From: Amycolatopsis sp. 2-15
GTDB taxonomy: Bacteria > Actinomycetota > Actinomycetes > Mycobacteriales > Pseudonocardiaceae
Reading direction: 5' to 3'
NCBI RefSeq assembly: GCF_030285625.1
Contig: NZ_CP127294.1
Span: forward strand, 6,418,001 to 6,482,000
Length of the DNA stretch: 64,000 nucleotides
Part shown: in pieces, positions 39,296 through 48,638 of the stretch
Layout: each line of letters begins with the position of its first letter
Position numbering within the stretch: the stretch's first letter is position 1
Translations under genes and position numbers: made by a program
Notes under the pieces: model-generated
The model's database searches: none
Told to the model about the DNA's origin: nothing
The model's input: only the letters and a program-made list of their open reading frames with translations

Positions 39296-39330
39296 ATCAA
39301 CCTAGACTGATAAACCTGGGTTGATCAACC
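39296..39330. promoter_or_regulatory. MarR operator region
   Basis: GGTTGATCAACC (39319-39330) is a perfect 12-bp palindrome. ATCAACCTAG (39296-39305) pairs with the overlapping CTGGGTTGAT with one mismatch. The repeats sit at the MarR translation start and probably bind the regulator. Confidence 0.65.
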
Positions 39331-39451
39331 TTCGCGAAACCCCCCTAATCCCAACGAATCACCCAGTTCAGACGTGGTGTTTCCGACGTCGAACCCGCCC
39401 GAACAGCATGATCGCACGGGGCGGTGAACGATCAAGGAACTCCCGGGAACA

Positions 39452-39492
39452 CGAAGGCCGCGCGACCTGCGACCCGGGTCGCGCGGCCTTCG
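39452..39492 (-). terminator. Terminator of the Zur-controlled minus operon
   Basis: A perfect 16-bp stem (39452-39467 with 39477-39492) and a 9-nt loop lie 14 nt past the CobW stop codon. It closes the mrf-rpmE2-rpmF-cobW operon. Confidence 0.8.
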
Positions 39493-39505
39493 AAAACGTC
39501 TGTCC

Positions 39506-40600
39506 TCAGTGGACGTGCACGGCCTCCCACCCGGGGAAGGGATCCGCCGTCACCGGTTCGTCGGTGAGGCACGCCTCGAGCGCGGCCGGCAGCGCGTCGC
39601 CGGCGAGCCCGACGCCGATGAAGACCAGCTCCTGCTGCGGCGCCGCGGCGACGCCCTGCGGTTCGAACCGCGCCACCGAGCCCGCCTGCGACCACAGGCC
39701 GAGCACGCCCGGTCGCGACGCGAGCGTGAAGAACCCCTTGGAGCGCAGCACGGTGCCGAACTCGCCCGAGTCGAGGCGGGTCGTGACGAAATCCCACAGC
39801 GGCGCCGGGTCGAACGCCCGGGTGGCGCGGAACACGACGCTGGAGATGCCGTACTCCTCGGTCTCCGGCACGTGGTCGCCGTTGAGCTCCGCGACCCAGC
39901 CCGGAGCCTGCTGCGCGCGCAGCGGGTCGTGGCGGCCGGTGCCGAACACGCGCCCGAGCGGCACCCGCCCGAACTCCGAAGTCACGACGTCGGCGCCCGG
40001 GTTGAGCCGGCGCAGCGCCGCCGCCAGCCGCTCGGCCTCGGCGGGGGAGACGAGGTCGGTCTTGTTGAGCAGCAGCACGTCCGCGAACTCGACCTGGTCC
40101 ACGAGCAGGTCGCTGACCGTGCGCTCGTCGCCCTCGTACTGGTCGAGGCCGCGCTCGCCCAGGGCGTCACCGCCGGCCAGCTCACGGCCGAAGTTCACGG
40201 CGTCGACCACGGTCACCATCGTGTCCAGCCGGGCGCCGGACAGCGCCGGCGTGCCGTCGTCGCCGGGGAAGGAAAACGTGGCGGCGACCGGCATCGGCTC
40301 GGAGATCCCGCTCGACTCGATGAGCAGGTGGTCGAACCGGCCGTCCGCGGTCAGGCGCGCGACCTCGTGGAGCAGGTCCTCGCGCAGCGTGCAGCAGATG
40401 CACCCGTTGGTCAGCTCGACCAGGCGCTCCTCGGTGCGAGACACGCTGTCGCGTACCAGCGCGGCGTCGATGTTGACCTCGCTCATGTCGTTCACGATCA
40501 CCGCCACCCGCAGGCCTTCGCGGTTGGCGAGGATGTGGTTGAGCAGTGTGGTCTTGCCCGCGCCGAGGAACCCCGACAGGACGGTGACGGGCACGCTCAC
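39506..40600 (-). CDS. CobW/COG0523 metal-chaperone GTPase (ZNG1/YciC type)
   Basis: A 364-aa G3E GTPase with an intact P-loop ([14 protein letters not shown] near residue 10), metal motif [10 protein letters not shown] (CxCC), switch ESSGISEP and LNKTDLVSP base-recognition motif. The CobW C-terminal domain follows. Family members deliver zinc to client enzymes in zinc starvation. The GTG start overlaps the rpmF stop by GTGA. Its place in a Zur-linked operon with zinc-free ribosomal proteins supports a zinc role. Confidence 0.93.
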   Translation of the reverse strand: MSVPVTVLSGFLGAGKTTLLNHILANREGLRVAVIVNDMSEVNIDAALVRDSVSRTEERLVELTNGCICCTLREDLLHEVARLTADGRFDHLLIESSGISEPMPVAATFSFPGDDGTPALSGARLDTMVTVVDAVNFGRELAGGDALGERGLDQYEGDERTVSDLLVDQVEFADVLLLNKTDLVSPAEAERLAAALRRLNPGADVVTSEFGRVPLGRVFGTGRHDPLRAQQAPGWVAELNGDHVPETEEYGISSVVFRATRAFDPAPLWDFVTTRLDSGEFGTVLRSKGFFTLASRPGVLGLWSQAGSVARFEPQGVAAAPQQELVFIGVGLAGDALPAALEACLTDEPVTADPFPGWEAVHVH

Positions 40601-40755
40601 CGGTCGAGCCGCTGGAAGTGCTTGATCAGGCGGCGTGGCACGAGCTTGCGCTCGCCGTCCACCGTGATCGGCACCAGGTCGGGCACCGCCGCCTTCCACT
40701 GCGCACGGCGCGAACGGGTGTTGCTGCGGGACTTCTTCCGCTTCGGCACGGCCAT
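40597..40755 (-). CDS. rpmF: Ribosomal protein L32, zinc-independent paralogue
   Basis: A 52-aa L32 protein with start [20 protein letters not shown]. It contains no cysteine, so it is the C-minus form that replaces zinc-binding L32 when zinc is low. Its start shares one base with the rpmE2 stop and its end overlaps the CobW gene. Confidence 0.95.
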   Translation of the reverse strand: MAVPKRKKSRSNTRSRRAQWKAAVPDLVPITVDGERKLVPRRLIKHFQRLDR

Positions 40756-41018
40756 CAGCGCGCACCACCCTTCTCGCGCCGGCCGTAGCGGCGGTGGAAC
40801 TTCTCGACCTGGCCCGCGGAGTCGACGATCCGCTGGTTGCCGGTCCAGAACGGGTGCGACCACGAGCTGATGTCCACGACCACGAGCGGGTAGGTGTGGC
40901 CGTCGCTCCACTCGATCGTCCGCTCGGACGTCGCGGTGGAGCGGGTGAGGAACGCGTCGCCCGTGGCCGAGTCGCGGAACACCACGGGGTGGTAGTCGGG
41001 GTGGATGCCGGGTTTCAC
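40755..41018 (-). CDS. rpmE2: Ribosomal protein L31 type B
   Basis: An 87-aa L31 of the B type: [20 protein letters not shown], then [20 protein letters not shown]. The CxxC pair of type A is absent. Type B replaces zinc-bearing L31 on ribosomes, releasing zinc. The GTG start overlaps the upstream Mrf-like gene by GTGA. Confidence 0.96.
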   Translation of the reverse strand: MKPGIHPDYHPVVFRDSATGDAFLTRSTATSERTIEWSDGHTYPLVVVDISSWSHPFWTGNQRIVDSAGQVEKFHRRYGRREKGGAR

Positions 41019-42274
41019 TGCGGTTCTTCCTTCCGGTTGGCGGCGTTGACGTGCCGCTCTTCGTCTTCTGCGTCGTCTTCGGTTGCCTCGCACGGGTCTT
41101 CGTGCCACTCACCGAACGGGTCGGGGTAGCTGCGCCAGGCAGCTTCTCCCTCGGCCAGCTCGGCGTCGGTGAGCAGCGCGGCGTTGAGCGCGTCCTCGAT
41201 TTCCTTCGGCGCCACCAGATCCGTGACCACCACGAGCTCCTGTGCGCGGTCGCCGTGCACCGGGTGCCAGCGCAGCGACGCGAGCGTGCGGCGTTCGGGG
41301 GAGACGTCGGTCCAGTCCGGGCCGTCGGGCGAGGCCAGCCACGGCCCGGCGTGCCCGATCGCGAGGCCGCCGCCCGCCGACTCGAGCCAGAACGCGATGT
41401 CGGGCTGGCTCGCGACCCACGCGCGGCCGCGAGTGCGGATCACGCCGCCCAGCAGCGTGTCGATCGCCTCGTGGAGGCGCTCGGGGTGGAACGGCCGCTG
41501 CGAGGTGAAGGTGAGGACCTCGATGCCGCAGTCGGCGTGCAGCGGCGGCTGGCCGCGCAGGAGCGCGCCGTGCAGGTCGACGACTTCGCCGCGGCGCGAT
41601 TCCGGCGGGACGGCGGCGAACAGCAGGCCGGAGTTCGCGCCCTTCAGCACGACGCGCGGGACCGAGGGTGCGACGCGGTCGAGCACGGCCGCGGTCTTCG
41701 CGGCGCACCAGGCGTCGGGCACGTCGCCGGCCAGCACCAGCACATCGGCGAACTCCACCTGGGCCAGCGCGACCTGCGCGACGGTCCGCTCGTCCTCGGG
41801 GCTGCCCAGCAGGCCGCGTTCCAGGAGCAGCTCGTCGCCGGACGCGTCGGCGAGCCAGGCGGCGCGGTCGACGGTGGTGAACACGGCCTCGATCTCGACG
41901 TCGTCGCTCACGGGCCGATCGCCGACCAGCACGTTGGCGATGGCCCAGCTCACCGGCTCGGGCTCCATGGCCTCGTCGAGGCGCAGCACGATCCGGTCCA
42001 CCTCCGGCCGCCGGGCGAGCCGGCGCAGCAGCGGTAGGAGGTCTTCGCGCAGCGTGCAGTTCACGCAGCCGTGGGCCAGTTCCAGCGCGGTGAGCTGGTC
42101 ACGGGGGCCGAGGCGGATCCGCCTGCGGACGATGCCGCTGCCGATCTGCCGCAGGTCGTGGTGGACCACGGCGACGCCGGGGCCGGCGCGGCGCAGCAGT
42201 TCGGCGAGCTCGTCGTTGCCTTCGGCGGCGAGCCCGCTGACGAGCACGAGCGGGACACGCGGGTGTGGGGTCAC
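41015..42274 (-). CDS. mrf: Mrf-like CobW-family protein without a P-loop
   Basis: A 419-aa CobW-family protein. The metal motif [10 protein letters not shown] remains, but the expected GxxGxGKTT loop is replaced by [11 protein letters not shown], so GTP binding in the usual way is doubtful. In mycobacteria the gene at this place in the C-minus ribosomal operon encodes Mrf, which recruits the hibernation factor Mpy to zinc-starved ribosomes. The GTG start is 44 nt from the Zur box. The acidic, His-containing tail (last 50 residues) may bind metal. Name is by context and family. Confidence 0.8.
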   Translation of the reverse strand: MTPHPRVPLVLVSGLAAEGNDELAELLRRAGPGVAVVHHDLRQIGSGIVRRRIRLGPRDQLTALELAHGCVNCTLREDLLPLLRRLARRPEVDRIVLRLDEAMEPEPVSWAIANVLVGDRPVSDDVEIEAVFTTVDRAAWLADASGDELLLERGLLGSPEDERTVAQVALAQVEFADVLVLAGDVPDAWCAAKTAAVLDRVAPSVPRVVLKGANSGLLFAAVPPESRRGEVVDLHGALLRGQPPLHADCGIEVLTFTSQRPFHPERLHEAIDTLLGGVIRTRGRAWVASQPDIAFWLESAGGGLAIGHAGPWLASPDGPDWTDVSPERRTLASLRWHPVHGDRAQELVVVTDLVAPKEIEDALNAALLTDAELAEGEAAWRSYPDPFGEWHEDPCEATEDDAEDEERHVNAANRKEEPQ

Positions 42275-42317
42275 TGAAGCTCCAGTCGACGGGACGGGGT
42301 ACGGTGGCGAGCGTAAT

Positions 42318-42332
42318 TGAAAACGAATATCA
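42318..42332. promoter_or_regulatory. Zur box between divergent zinc-starvation operons
   Basis: TGAAAACGAATATCA matches the actinobacterial Zur consensus TGAAAATGATTTTCA at 12 of 15 positions. It lies between mrf (42274, minus) and rpmB (42353, plus) and could repress both operons when zinc is sufficient. Confidence 0.82.
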
Positions 42333-42352
42333 CTATCAACTCGGGAGGGTCC

Positions 42353-42589
42353 GTGTCAGCCGTGTGCCAGGTCACCGGCAGAAAGCCGGGCTACGGCAAG
42401 CAGGTCTCGCACTCGCACCGCCGCACGTCACGGCGCTGGGAGCCGAACCTGCAGACCCGCCGCTACACCGTGCCGAGCCTCGGCCGGACCGTGCGGCTCA
42501 AGGTGTCGGCGAAGGGCATGAAGACGATCGACAAGCGCGGGATCGACGCGGTTGTCGCGGAGCTGGCCGCGAAGGGGGTGAAGCTCTAA
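42353..42589 (+). CDS. rpmB: Ribosomal protein L28, zinc-independent paralogue
   Basis: A 78-aa L28: [20 protein letters not shown], then [20 protein letters not shown]. It keeps only one cysteine, without the paired CxxC clusters of zinc-binding L28. The GTG start has GGGAGGG upstream, directly after the Zur box. It is the first gene of rpmB-rpmG-rpsN-rpsR, a four-gene unit with touching or overlapping ends. Confidence 0.96.
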   Translation: MSAVCQVTGRKPGYGKQVSHSHRRTSRRWEPNLQTRRYTVPSLGRTVRLKVSAKGMKTIDKRGIDAVVAELAAKGVKL

Positions 42590-42757
42590 ATGGCGAAGAG
42601 CACCGACGTCCGGCCGATCATCAAGCTGCGGTCCACCGCGGGCACCGGCTACACGTACGTGACGAAGAAGAACCGGCGCAACGACCCCGACCGGATGGTC
42701 CTGCGCAAGTACGACCCCGTGGCGCGCAAGCACGTCGAGTTCAAGGAAGAGCGCTGA
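42590..42757 (+). CDS. rpmG: Ribosomal protein L33, zinc-independent paralogue
   Basis: A 55-aa L33 ([20 protein letters not shown] near residue 10). The cysteine pairs are replaced; the second site reads YDPVARKH. The ATG follows the rpmB stop with no gap, and its stop shares a base with the rpsN start. Confidence 0.96.
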   Translation: MAKSTDVRPIIKLRSTAGTGYTYVTKKNRRNDPDRMVLRKYDPVARKHVEFKEER

Positions 42758-43062
42758 TGGCGAAGAAGTCGAAGATCGCGAAGAACGAGCAGCGGAAGGT
42801 GATCGCCGCCCGCTACGTCGAGAAGCGCCGGGCGCTCAAGGCCGTGATCGCCTCGCCGCACTCGTCGGCGCAGGACAAGGCCGACGCGGTGGTGGCGCTG
42901 CAGCGCATGCCGCGCGACGCGAGCACCACCCGCATCCGCAACCGCGACACCGCCGACGGCCGGCCGCGCGGCTACCTGCGCAAGTTCGGCCTGTCGCGCG
43001 TGCGCATGCGGCAGATGGCGCACAACGGCGAGCTCCCCGGCGTCTCGAAGTCGAGCTGGTGA
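42757..43062 (+). CDS. rpsN: Ribosomal protein S14, zinc-independent paralogue
   Basis: A 101-aa S14 of the long, cysteine-free type: RVIAARY-like start ([18 protein letters not shown]) and [20 protein letters not shown] near the end. The short zinc-binding S14 has about 61 aa, so length and lack of Cys both mark the alternative form. Confidence 0.97.
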   Translation: MAKKSKIAKNEQRKVIAARYVEKRRALKAVIASPHSSAQDKADAVVALQRMPRDASTTRIRNRDTADGRPRGYLRKFGLSRVRMRQMAHNGELPGVSKSSW

Positions 43063-43304
43063 GCCGGATGCCCAAGCACGAACGCGCGCCCCGCAAGCGG
43101 GCGAACCCGTTGCGCACCCGGGGGATCACGGCCGTCGACTGGAAGGACGTCGACCTGCTGCGGATCTTCATCTCCGACCGCGGCAAGATCCGCGCCCGCC
43201 GCGTGACGGGGCTGACGCCGAAGCAGCAGAAGCAGGTGGCCTCGGCCATCAAGAACGCGCGGGAGATGGCGCTGCTGCCGTACCCGAACTCCGCGCGGGG
43301 TTGA
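43059..43304 (+). CDS. rpsR: Ribosomal protein S18, zinc-independent paralogue
   Basis: An 81-aa S18: [60 protein letters not shown]. Cysteines are absent. The GTG overlaps the rpsN stop by GTGA; an ATG three codons later is an alternative. It is the last gene of the Zur-controlled plus-strand operon. Confidence 0.96.
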   Translation: MSRMPKHERAPRKRANPLRTRGITAVDWKDVDLLRIFISDRGKIRARRVTGLTPKQQKQVASAIKNAREMALLPYPNSARG

Positions 43305-43355
43305 CGCCCGGTCGACCACCCGGCGTCCCGGGAGCCGGCGTGCCAGACTCGGCGC

Positions 43356-43748
43356 ATGGTTTCCGGGACGCCGTCGGACGAGGAGCTCGACCTGTGGGCC
43401 CGCGTGTTCACCATGGCGCGTAAGGGCGACACGGAGCGCCTCGCCGCGTACGTCGACGCCGGCATCCCCGCGAACCTCACCAACGACCGCGGCGACACCC
43501 TGGTGATGCTTGCCTCCTACCACGGGCACGCGGAGACGGTGACGGCGCTGCTCGCGCGCGGAGCGGATCCCGACCGGGTCAACGACCGGGGCCAGAGCCC
43601 GCTCGCCGGCGCCGTGTTCAAGGACGAGCCCGAGGTCGTGAAGGCACTGGTGGCGGGTGGTGCCGATCCGCGCGCGGGCACGCCGTCCGCGGTCGAGGCG
43701 GCGACGATGTTCGGCAACACCGGGCTGCTGGCCCTGCTGCAGCGCTGA
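43356..43748 (+). CDS. Ankyrin-repeat protein
   Basis: A 130-aa protein built of about three ankyrin repeats: AARKGD-like start (MARKGDTERLAAYVDAGI), DTLVMLASYHGHAETVTALL, then QSPLAGAVFKDEPEVVKALV. Such small ankyrin proteins mediate protein contacts; the partner is unknown. It stands 29 nt before the siroheme gene in the same direction and may be co-transcribed. Confidence 0.85.
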   Translation: MVSGTPSDEELDLWARVFTMARKGDTERLAAYVDAGIPANLTNDRGDTLVMLASYHGHAETVTALLARGADPDRVNDRGQSPLAGAVFKDEPEVVKALVAGGADPRAGTPSAVEAATMFGNTGLLALLQR

Positions 43749-43776
43749 GCGGGCCGGGCAGGCAGACTTTCGGGCT

Positions 43777-44994
43777 ATGGACGACCCGCACTACCTCTCC
43801 GGACTCCAGCTCGCCGGCCGCCGCGTCGTGATGGTCGGGGGCGGCTCGGTCGCCCAGCGCCGCCTCCCGCGGCTCATCCGCGCGGGCGCGCGGGTGGAGC
43901 TGGTCTCGCCGCACACCACCCCGTCGGTGAGCGCGATGGCCGACGCGGGCGAGCTGGTCTGGCACGAGCGCCCCTACGCCGAGGGCGACCTCACCGGCGC
44001 CTGGTACGCGCTCGCCTGCACCGACGACCCCGAGACCAACGCCGCCGTGTGCGCCGAGGCCGAACGCGAGCGGGTGTTCTGCGTGCGCGCCGACGAGGGG
44101 GAGTCCGGCAGCGCTGTGACCCCGGCTTCCGGCCGCCACGGCGGGCTGCTCTTCGGCGTCCTGTCCGGCGGTGAGCCGCTGCGGTCGGCCGCAGTCCGCG
44201 ACAGCATCCTGGACGCCCTGCACGCCGGCACGGTCATCGACGGTCGCGCACCACGAGACGGCGACACCGAACTGCCGGGCGTCGCCCTGGTCGGCGGCGG
44301 GCCGGGCGACCCGGACCTGATCACCGTCCGTGGCCGCCGGCTGCTCTCGCGCGCCGACGTGGTGGTCGTCGACCGCCTCGCGCCGCGCGAGCTGCTGGAC
44401 GAGCTCGCGCCGGAGGTCGAAGTCGTCGACGCGGCGAAGATCCCGTACGGCCGCGCCGCGAGCCAGGACGTGATCAACAGCACGCTGATCGAGAAGGCCA
44501 AGGAGGGCAAGTTCGTCGTCCGGCTCAAGGGCGGCGACCCCTACTTGTTCGGCCGCGGGTTCGAAGAGGCGCTGGCCTGCGCCGAAGCGGGTGTGCCGGT
44601 GACGATGGTCCCGGGCATCACGAGCGCGTTCGCGGTCCCCGCCGTCGCCGACGTGCCGGTCACCCACCGCGGCGTCGCCCACGAGGTCGTGGTCGTCTCG
44701 GGCCACGTCGCCCCCGGTGACCCGCGCTCGCTGGTCGACTGGTCCCTGCTGGCCGGCCTGCGCGGCACCATCGTGCTGATGATGGGCGTCGAACGCCTGC
44801 CCCAGTTCGCGTCGGCGCTGCTGGACGGCGGCCGCCCCGCCGACACGCCGGTCGCCATCGTCGAAGACGGCACCATGCGCACGCAGCGCACGCTGCGCTC
44901 AACGCTGGGGAAGGTGGCCGACGAAGCGGCCGCCGCGGGCGTCCGGCCGCCGGCGGTGATCGTGTTCGGCCCGGTGGCCGGCCTCGCGAAGTGA
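43777..44994 (+). CDS. cobA: Siroheme synthase: precorrin-2 dehydrogenase / uroporphyrinogen-III methyltransferase
   Basis: A 405-aa fusion like CysG. The N-terminal part has the NAD motif VVMVGGGSVAQRR (residues 17-29) and makes sirohydrochlorin from precorrin-2. The methyltransferase begins near residue 165 (ALVGGGPGDPDLITVRG) with the SAM signature RLKGGDPYLFGRG. It supplies siroheme for sulfite and nitrite reductases, or precorrin-2 for cobalamin. No sulfite reductase gene lies in the window. Confidence 0.93.
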   Translation: MDDPHYLSGLQLAGRRVVMVGGGSVAQRRLPRLIRAGARVELVSPHTTPSVSAMADAGELVWHERPYAEGDLTGAWYALACTDDPETNAAVCAEAERERVFCVRADEGESGSAVTPASGRHGGLLFGVLSGGEPLRSAAVRDSILDALHAGTVIDGRAPRDGDTELPGVALVGGGPGDPDLITVRGRRLLSRADVVVVDRLAPRELLDELAPEVEVVDAAKIPYGRAASQDVINSTLIEKAKEGKFVVRLKGGDPYLFGRGFEEALACAEAGVPVTMVPGITSAFAVPAVADVPVTHRGVAHEVVVVSGHVAPGDPRSLVDWSLLAGLRGTIVLMMGVERLPQFASALLDGGRPADTPVAIVEDGTMRTQRTLRSTLGKVADEAAAAGVRPPAVIVFGPVAGLAK

Positions 44995-44995
44995 G

Positions 44996-45871
44996 TCAGC
45001 TTTCGTAGCAGCGCTCGGCGAAGTCGGTGATCGCCGCGGTCAGGCGGTTGGGATCGGAACGGAGCTCGACCGGGCTGCGCGCCTGGACGAACTCCGCGCG
45101 TGGCATGTCCGCGGCCAGGGTGTCGGCGTCGCCGAAGGGGTGGATCGGATCGCCTTCGTGGCCGATCACCAGCGCGGGTGTGGTGATGGCCCGGCGGACC
45201 GACTTCGGCGGCGCGATCCGGCCGAACAGCACACCGTGCAGGAGCGCGGCCATCGGTTCGGGCTGCTGGGTCAGGGTGTCGGTCACGACGTCGACCCACT
45301 GGCTGCCGTGCGGCACGAGGTTGGCCGCCAGCGCGACGCCGCGCACGGTCACCGGCAGGAAGCGCGCGGCGAACAGCAGCGGGGCGAACGTCAGCAGCCC
45401 GGCGACGATCGCGTTGTCCAGCACCGGCATCTCCACGACCAGCCCGCGGGCCCGCGCCGGCTGCGCCACCGCCACCTCGAGCGCGACGTTCGCGCCGAGC
45501 GACGTGCCGCCCAGCACGGCGTCGTCCAGGCCGAGGTGGTCGAGCAGCGCCACGGCCTGCTCGCCGAAGGCGGGCATCGAGTAGCGCCACGACTCGGTCG
45601 GCCGGTCGGACTCGCCGTGGCCCAGCAGGTCGAGGGTGATCACGCGGAAGCCCGAGCGCGCGAGCCGGCGGGCCAGGGGCGCGTGCATGCGGCGGGTGAA
45701 CATGATGCCGTGCATCAGCACGACGACGCGCTCGCCCGAGCCGTACTCGGTGTAGGCCAGGCGCTGGCCGTCGCAGGTGAACGAGCCGGACAGCTCGATC
45801 GGGCGCGAGCGGCGCGCCGGCGGGGGTTCCGCCGGCAGGTCGTCGACGGCAAGAACGGGGGCCGGGCTCAT
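44996..45871 (-). CDS. Alpha/beta hydrolase
   Basis: A 291-aa hydrolase with oxyanion region VLMHGIMFTRR, nucleophile elbow GGTSLGAN (Ser), acid in VIGHEGDPIHPFGD and a C-terminal His not clearly placed. I chose the ATG at 45871 because AGAGGAAGG lies just upstream; a longer frame reaches 45961 without support. The substrate is unknown. The stop is one base from the convergent siroheme gene. Confidence 0.88.
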   Translation of the reverse strand: MSPAPVLAVDDLPAEPPPARRSRPIELSGSFTCDGQRLAYTEYGSGERVVVLMHGIMFTRRMHAPLARRLARSGFRVITLDLLGHGESDRPTESWRYSMPAFGEQAVALLDHLGLDDAVLGGTSLGANVALEVAVAQPARARGLVVEMPVLDNAIVAGLLTFAPLLFAARFLPVTVRGVALAANLVPHGSQWVDVVTDTLTQQPEPMAALLHGVLFGRIAPPKSVRRAITTPALVIGHEGDPIHPFGDADTLAADMPRAEFVQARSPVELRSDPNRLTAAITDFAERCYES

Positions 45872-45975
45872 GCGCCACCTTCCTCTCGTGGTCGAGGGCC
45901 GCTTCGATCTCTCGTGTCCATCCCAGGAAAGCATCCCGCGACCGAATTGGCACAGCGTCAACCGGATGGTTCAAG

Positions 45976-46827
45976 ATGACAGGCATGACCGCACCTGCCG
46001 ACTCCCTGCCCGATCTCGTCTCGCTGAAGGTCGACCTCGACGGCCACGTCGCCGAAGTCACCCTGCTCGGCCCGGCGAAGGGCAACGCCATGGGCCCCGA
46101 CTTCTGGCGTGAGCTGCCGCTGGTCTTCGCCGCCCTCGACGCCGACCCGCGCGTGCGCGCGATCGTGCTCACCGGCAGCGGCGCGCACTTCTCCTACGGC
46201 CTCGACCTGCCCGCGATGATGGGCGGCTGGGCCCCGATGCTCGCCGGCGACGCGCTGGCCGGGCCGCGCACGGACTTCCACCGCGAGGTCCGCCGCCTGC
46301 AGGAGTCCGTGAGCTCGATCGCCGAGTGCCGCAAGCCCGTGATCGCCGCCGTGTCCGGCTGGTGCATCGGCGGCGGCGTCGACGTGATCAGCGCCGCCGA
46401 TGTGCGCCTCGCCAGCGCCGACGCGAAGTTCAGCGTGCGCGAGGTGAAGGTCGCGATCGTCGCCGACCTCGGCAGCCTGCAGCGGCTGGCCACGATCGTC
46501 GGTGAGGGCCACGTGCGCGAGCTCGCCCTGACCGGCAAGGACGTCGACGCCGCGCGGGCCGAGAAGATCGGCCTGGTCAACGACGTCTACCCCGACCAGG
46601 AGACGTTGCTGGTCGAGGCGCGCAAGCTCGCCGCCGACATCGCCGCGAACCCGCCGCTCGTCGTGCAGGGCACCAAGCAGGTGCTCGCCGCCAACACCGA
46701 GCGCCAGGTCGCCGAGGGCCTGCGGTACGTCGCGGCGTGGAACTCCGCGTTCCTCCCGAGCAAGGACCTCGCCGAGGCGGTGCAGGCGTTCATGGAGCGC
46801 CGCGCGCCCGAGTTCAAGGGCGAGTAG
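45976..46827 (+). CDS. Enoyl-CoA hydratase/isomerase (crotonase) family
   Basis: A 283-aa crotonase-fold protein. Oxyanion-hole segments are HFSYGLDLPAMM and AAVSGWCIGGGVDVISAADV. The stretch VREVKVAIVADLGSLQRLAT resembles delta(3,5)-delta(2,4)-dienoyl-CoA isomerase (ECH1), whose acidic residues lie there, so an isomerase role is as likely as hydration. It is 34 nt upstream of an acyl-CoA synthetase, fitting fatty-acid breakdown. Confidence 0.88.
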   Translation: MTGMTAPADSLPDLVSLKVDLDGHVAEVTLLGPAKGNAMGPDFWRELPLVFAALDADPRVRAIVLTGSGAHFSYGLDLPAMMGGWAPMLAGDALAGPRTDFHREVRRLQESVSSIAECRKPVIAAVSGWCIGGGVDVISAADVRLASADAKFSVREVKVAIVADLGSLQRLATIVGEGHVRELALTGKDVDAARAEKIGLVNDVYPDQETLLVEARKLAADIAANPPLVVQGTKQVLAANTERQVAEGLRYVAAWNSAFLPSKDLAEAVQAFMERRAPEFKGE

Positions 46828-46861
46828 AACAGGCACGTACGCGAGCACGAGGGAGCACGAC

Positions 46862-48586
46862 GTGAGCAATGGCGCTTCGGGGAACCAGCGGGCCGGCGAG
46901 GCCCACCAGGTCTTTCGGGAGGCGCGGGACTACCTCCAGTCCCACCGCGAGGACTACGACACCGCCGTCCGGGAGTTCGCGTGGCCGCGGCCCGCGGAGT
47001 TCAACTGGGCGCTCGACTGGTTCGACGTGGTGGCCCGCGACCCGGCGAACGCGCAGCGGTACGCGCTGTGGATCGTCGAGGAGGACGGTACCGAGAACCG
47101 CTGGACCTACCCGGAGATGTCCGCCCGCTCCGACCAGGTCGCCACGTGGCTGCGCCGCCTCGGCGTCTCGCGCGGCGACCGGCTGATCCTCATGCTGGGC
47201 AACCAGGGCGAGCTGTGGGAGACGATCCTCGCCGCGACCAAGCTCGGCGCAGTGATCATCCCGGCCTCGACGCTGCTCGGGCCGGCCGACCTCGCCGACC
47301 GCGTGGAGCGCGGCCAGGCCAAGCACGTGGTCGTGCGCTCGGCCGACGCGCCGAAGTTCGTCGACGTGGCGGGGGACTACACCCGCATCGCCGTCGGCGA
47401 GCCGGTGGAGGGCTGGCACGCCTACGCCACCGCATACGCCGAACCGGCCGGCTTCACCCCGGAAGGCGTGACGGCCGCGGGCGACCCGCTGCTGCTGTAC
47501 TTCACCTCGGGCACCACGGCGAAACCGAAGCTCGTGCAGCACACGCACGTGTCCTACCCGGTCGGGCATCTGTCCACAATGTACTGGATCGGCCTCGAGC
47601 CGGGCGACGTGCACCTGAACATCTCCTCGCCCGGCTGGGCGAAACACGCGTGGAGCAACGTGTTCGCGCCGTGGAACGCCGAGGCCACGGTGTTCCTGTA
47701 CAACTACACGCGCTTCGACGCCACGGCGCTCATGGCGCAGATGGACCGCTGCGGGGTCACGAGCTTCTGCGCGCCGCCCACGGTGTGGCGCATGCTCATC
47801 CAGGCCGACCTGACGGTGCTGAAAACCCCGCCGCAGAAGGTGGTCGGCGCAGGCGAGCCGCTGAACCCCGAGGTGATCGAGCAGGTCGAGAAGGCCTGGG
47901 GCGTCACCATCCGCGACGGGTTCGGCCAGACCGAGAGCAGCGTGCAGATCGCCAACACTCCCGGCCAGGCCGTGGTTCCCGGCTCGATGGGCCGGCCGCT
48001 GCCGGGCTTCGTGGTCGCGCTGGTCGACCCGGTCACGGGCGAGCGGGCCACCGAGGGCGAGATCTGCCTCGACCTCGCGCACCGGCCGGTCGGCCTGATG
48101 GTGGGCTACGCGGACGACGACGAACGCACCTCGGAAGCCTTCCGCGACGGCTACTACCACACGGGTGATGTCGGTTCGATCGACGAACGCGGCTACCTCA
48201 CCTACGTCGGGCGCACCGACGACGTGTTCAAGGCGTCGGACTACCGGATCTCGCCGTTCGAGCTGGAGAGCGTGCTGCTGGAGCACGAAGCCGTCGCGGA
48301 GGCCGCCGTGGTGCCCGCGCCGGACCCGATCCGACTCGCCGTGCCCAAGGCCTACGTCGTGCTGGCCGCGGGCCACGAGCCCACCGCGGCCACCGCCCGC
48401 GCGATCCTGGCGTACGCGCGGGAGCACCTCGCGCCGTACAAGCGGATCCGGCGCCTGGAGTTCGCCGAGCTGCCGAAGACGATCTCCGGCAAGATCCGCC
48501 GCGTCGAGCTGCGCGGGCGCGAGCACGAGAACACCCGGCCCGAAGGCGAGCACCGCGAGGACGACTTCCCGGACCTCAAGGCCTGA
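46862..48586 (+). CDS. AMP-forming acyl-CoA synthetase
   Basis: A 574-aa ANL-superfamily enzyme. The P-loop is YFTSGTTAKPKLV, adenylate motif DGFGQTESS, TGD motif YHTGDVGSIDERGY and catalytic Lys in KTISGKIRR near the C-terminus. The sequence resembles medium-chain or acetoacetyl-type synthetases (LYFTSGTTAKPKLVQHTH). It would activate a carboxylic acid for the adjacent crotonase. The GTG has GGGAG upstream. Confidence 0.93.
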   Translation: MSNGASGNQRAGEAHQVFREARDYLQSHREDYDTAVREFAWPRPAEFNWALDWFDVVARDPANAQRYALWIVEEDGTENRWTYPEMSARSDQVATWLRRLGVSRGDRLILMLGNQGELWETILAATKLGAVIIPASTLLGPADLADRVERGQAKHVVVRSADAPKFVDVAGDYTRIAVGEPVEGWHAYATAYAEPAGFTPEGVTAAGDPLLLYFTSGTTAKPKLVQHTHVSYPVGHLSTMYWIGLEPGDVHLNISSPGWAKHAWSNVFAPWNAEATVFLYNYTRFDATALMAQMDRCGVTSFCAPPTVWRMLIQADLTVLKTPPQKVVGAGEPLNPEVIEQVEKAWGVTIRDGFGQTESSVQIANTPGQAVVPGSMGRPLPGFVVALVDPVTGERATEGEICLDLAHRPVGLMVGYADDDERTSEAFRDGYYHTGDVGSIDERGYLTYVGRTDDVFKASDYRISPFELESVLLEHEAVAEAAVVPAPDPIRLAVPKAYVVLAAGHEPTAATARAILAYAREHLAPYKRIRRLEFAELPKTISGKIRRVELRGREHENTRPEGEHREDDFPDLKA

Positions 48587-48591
48587 GGTCG

Positions 48592-48638
48592 CGCGGCCGT
48601 CGTCCCTTCGGCCTCACTCCGAGGGGACGACGGCCGCG
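48592..48638. terminator. Bidirectional terminator hairpin
   Basis: A perfect 15-bp stem (48592-48606 with 48624-48638) encloses a 17-nt loop that holds the stop codon of the minus-strand lipoprotein gene. It begins six bases after the acyl-CoA synthetase stop, so it can end transcripts from both sides. Confidence 0.75.
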
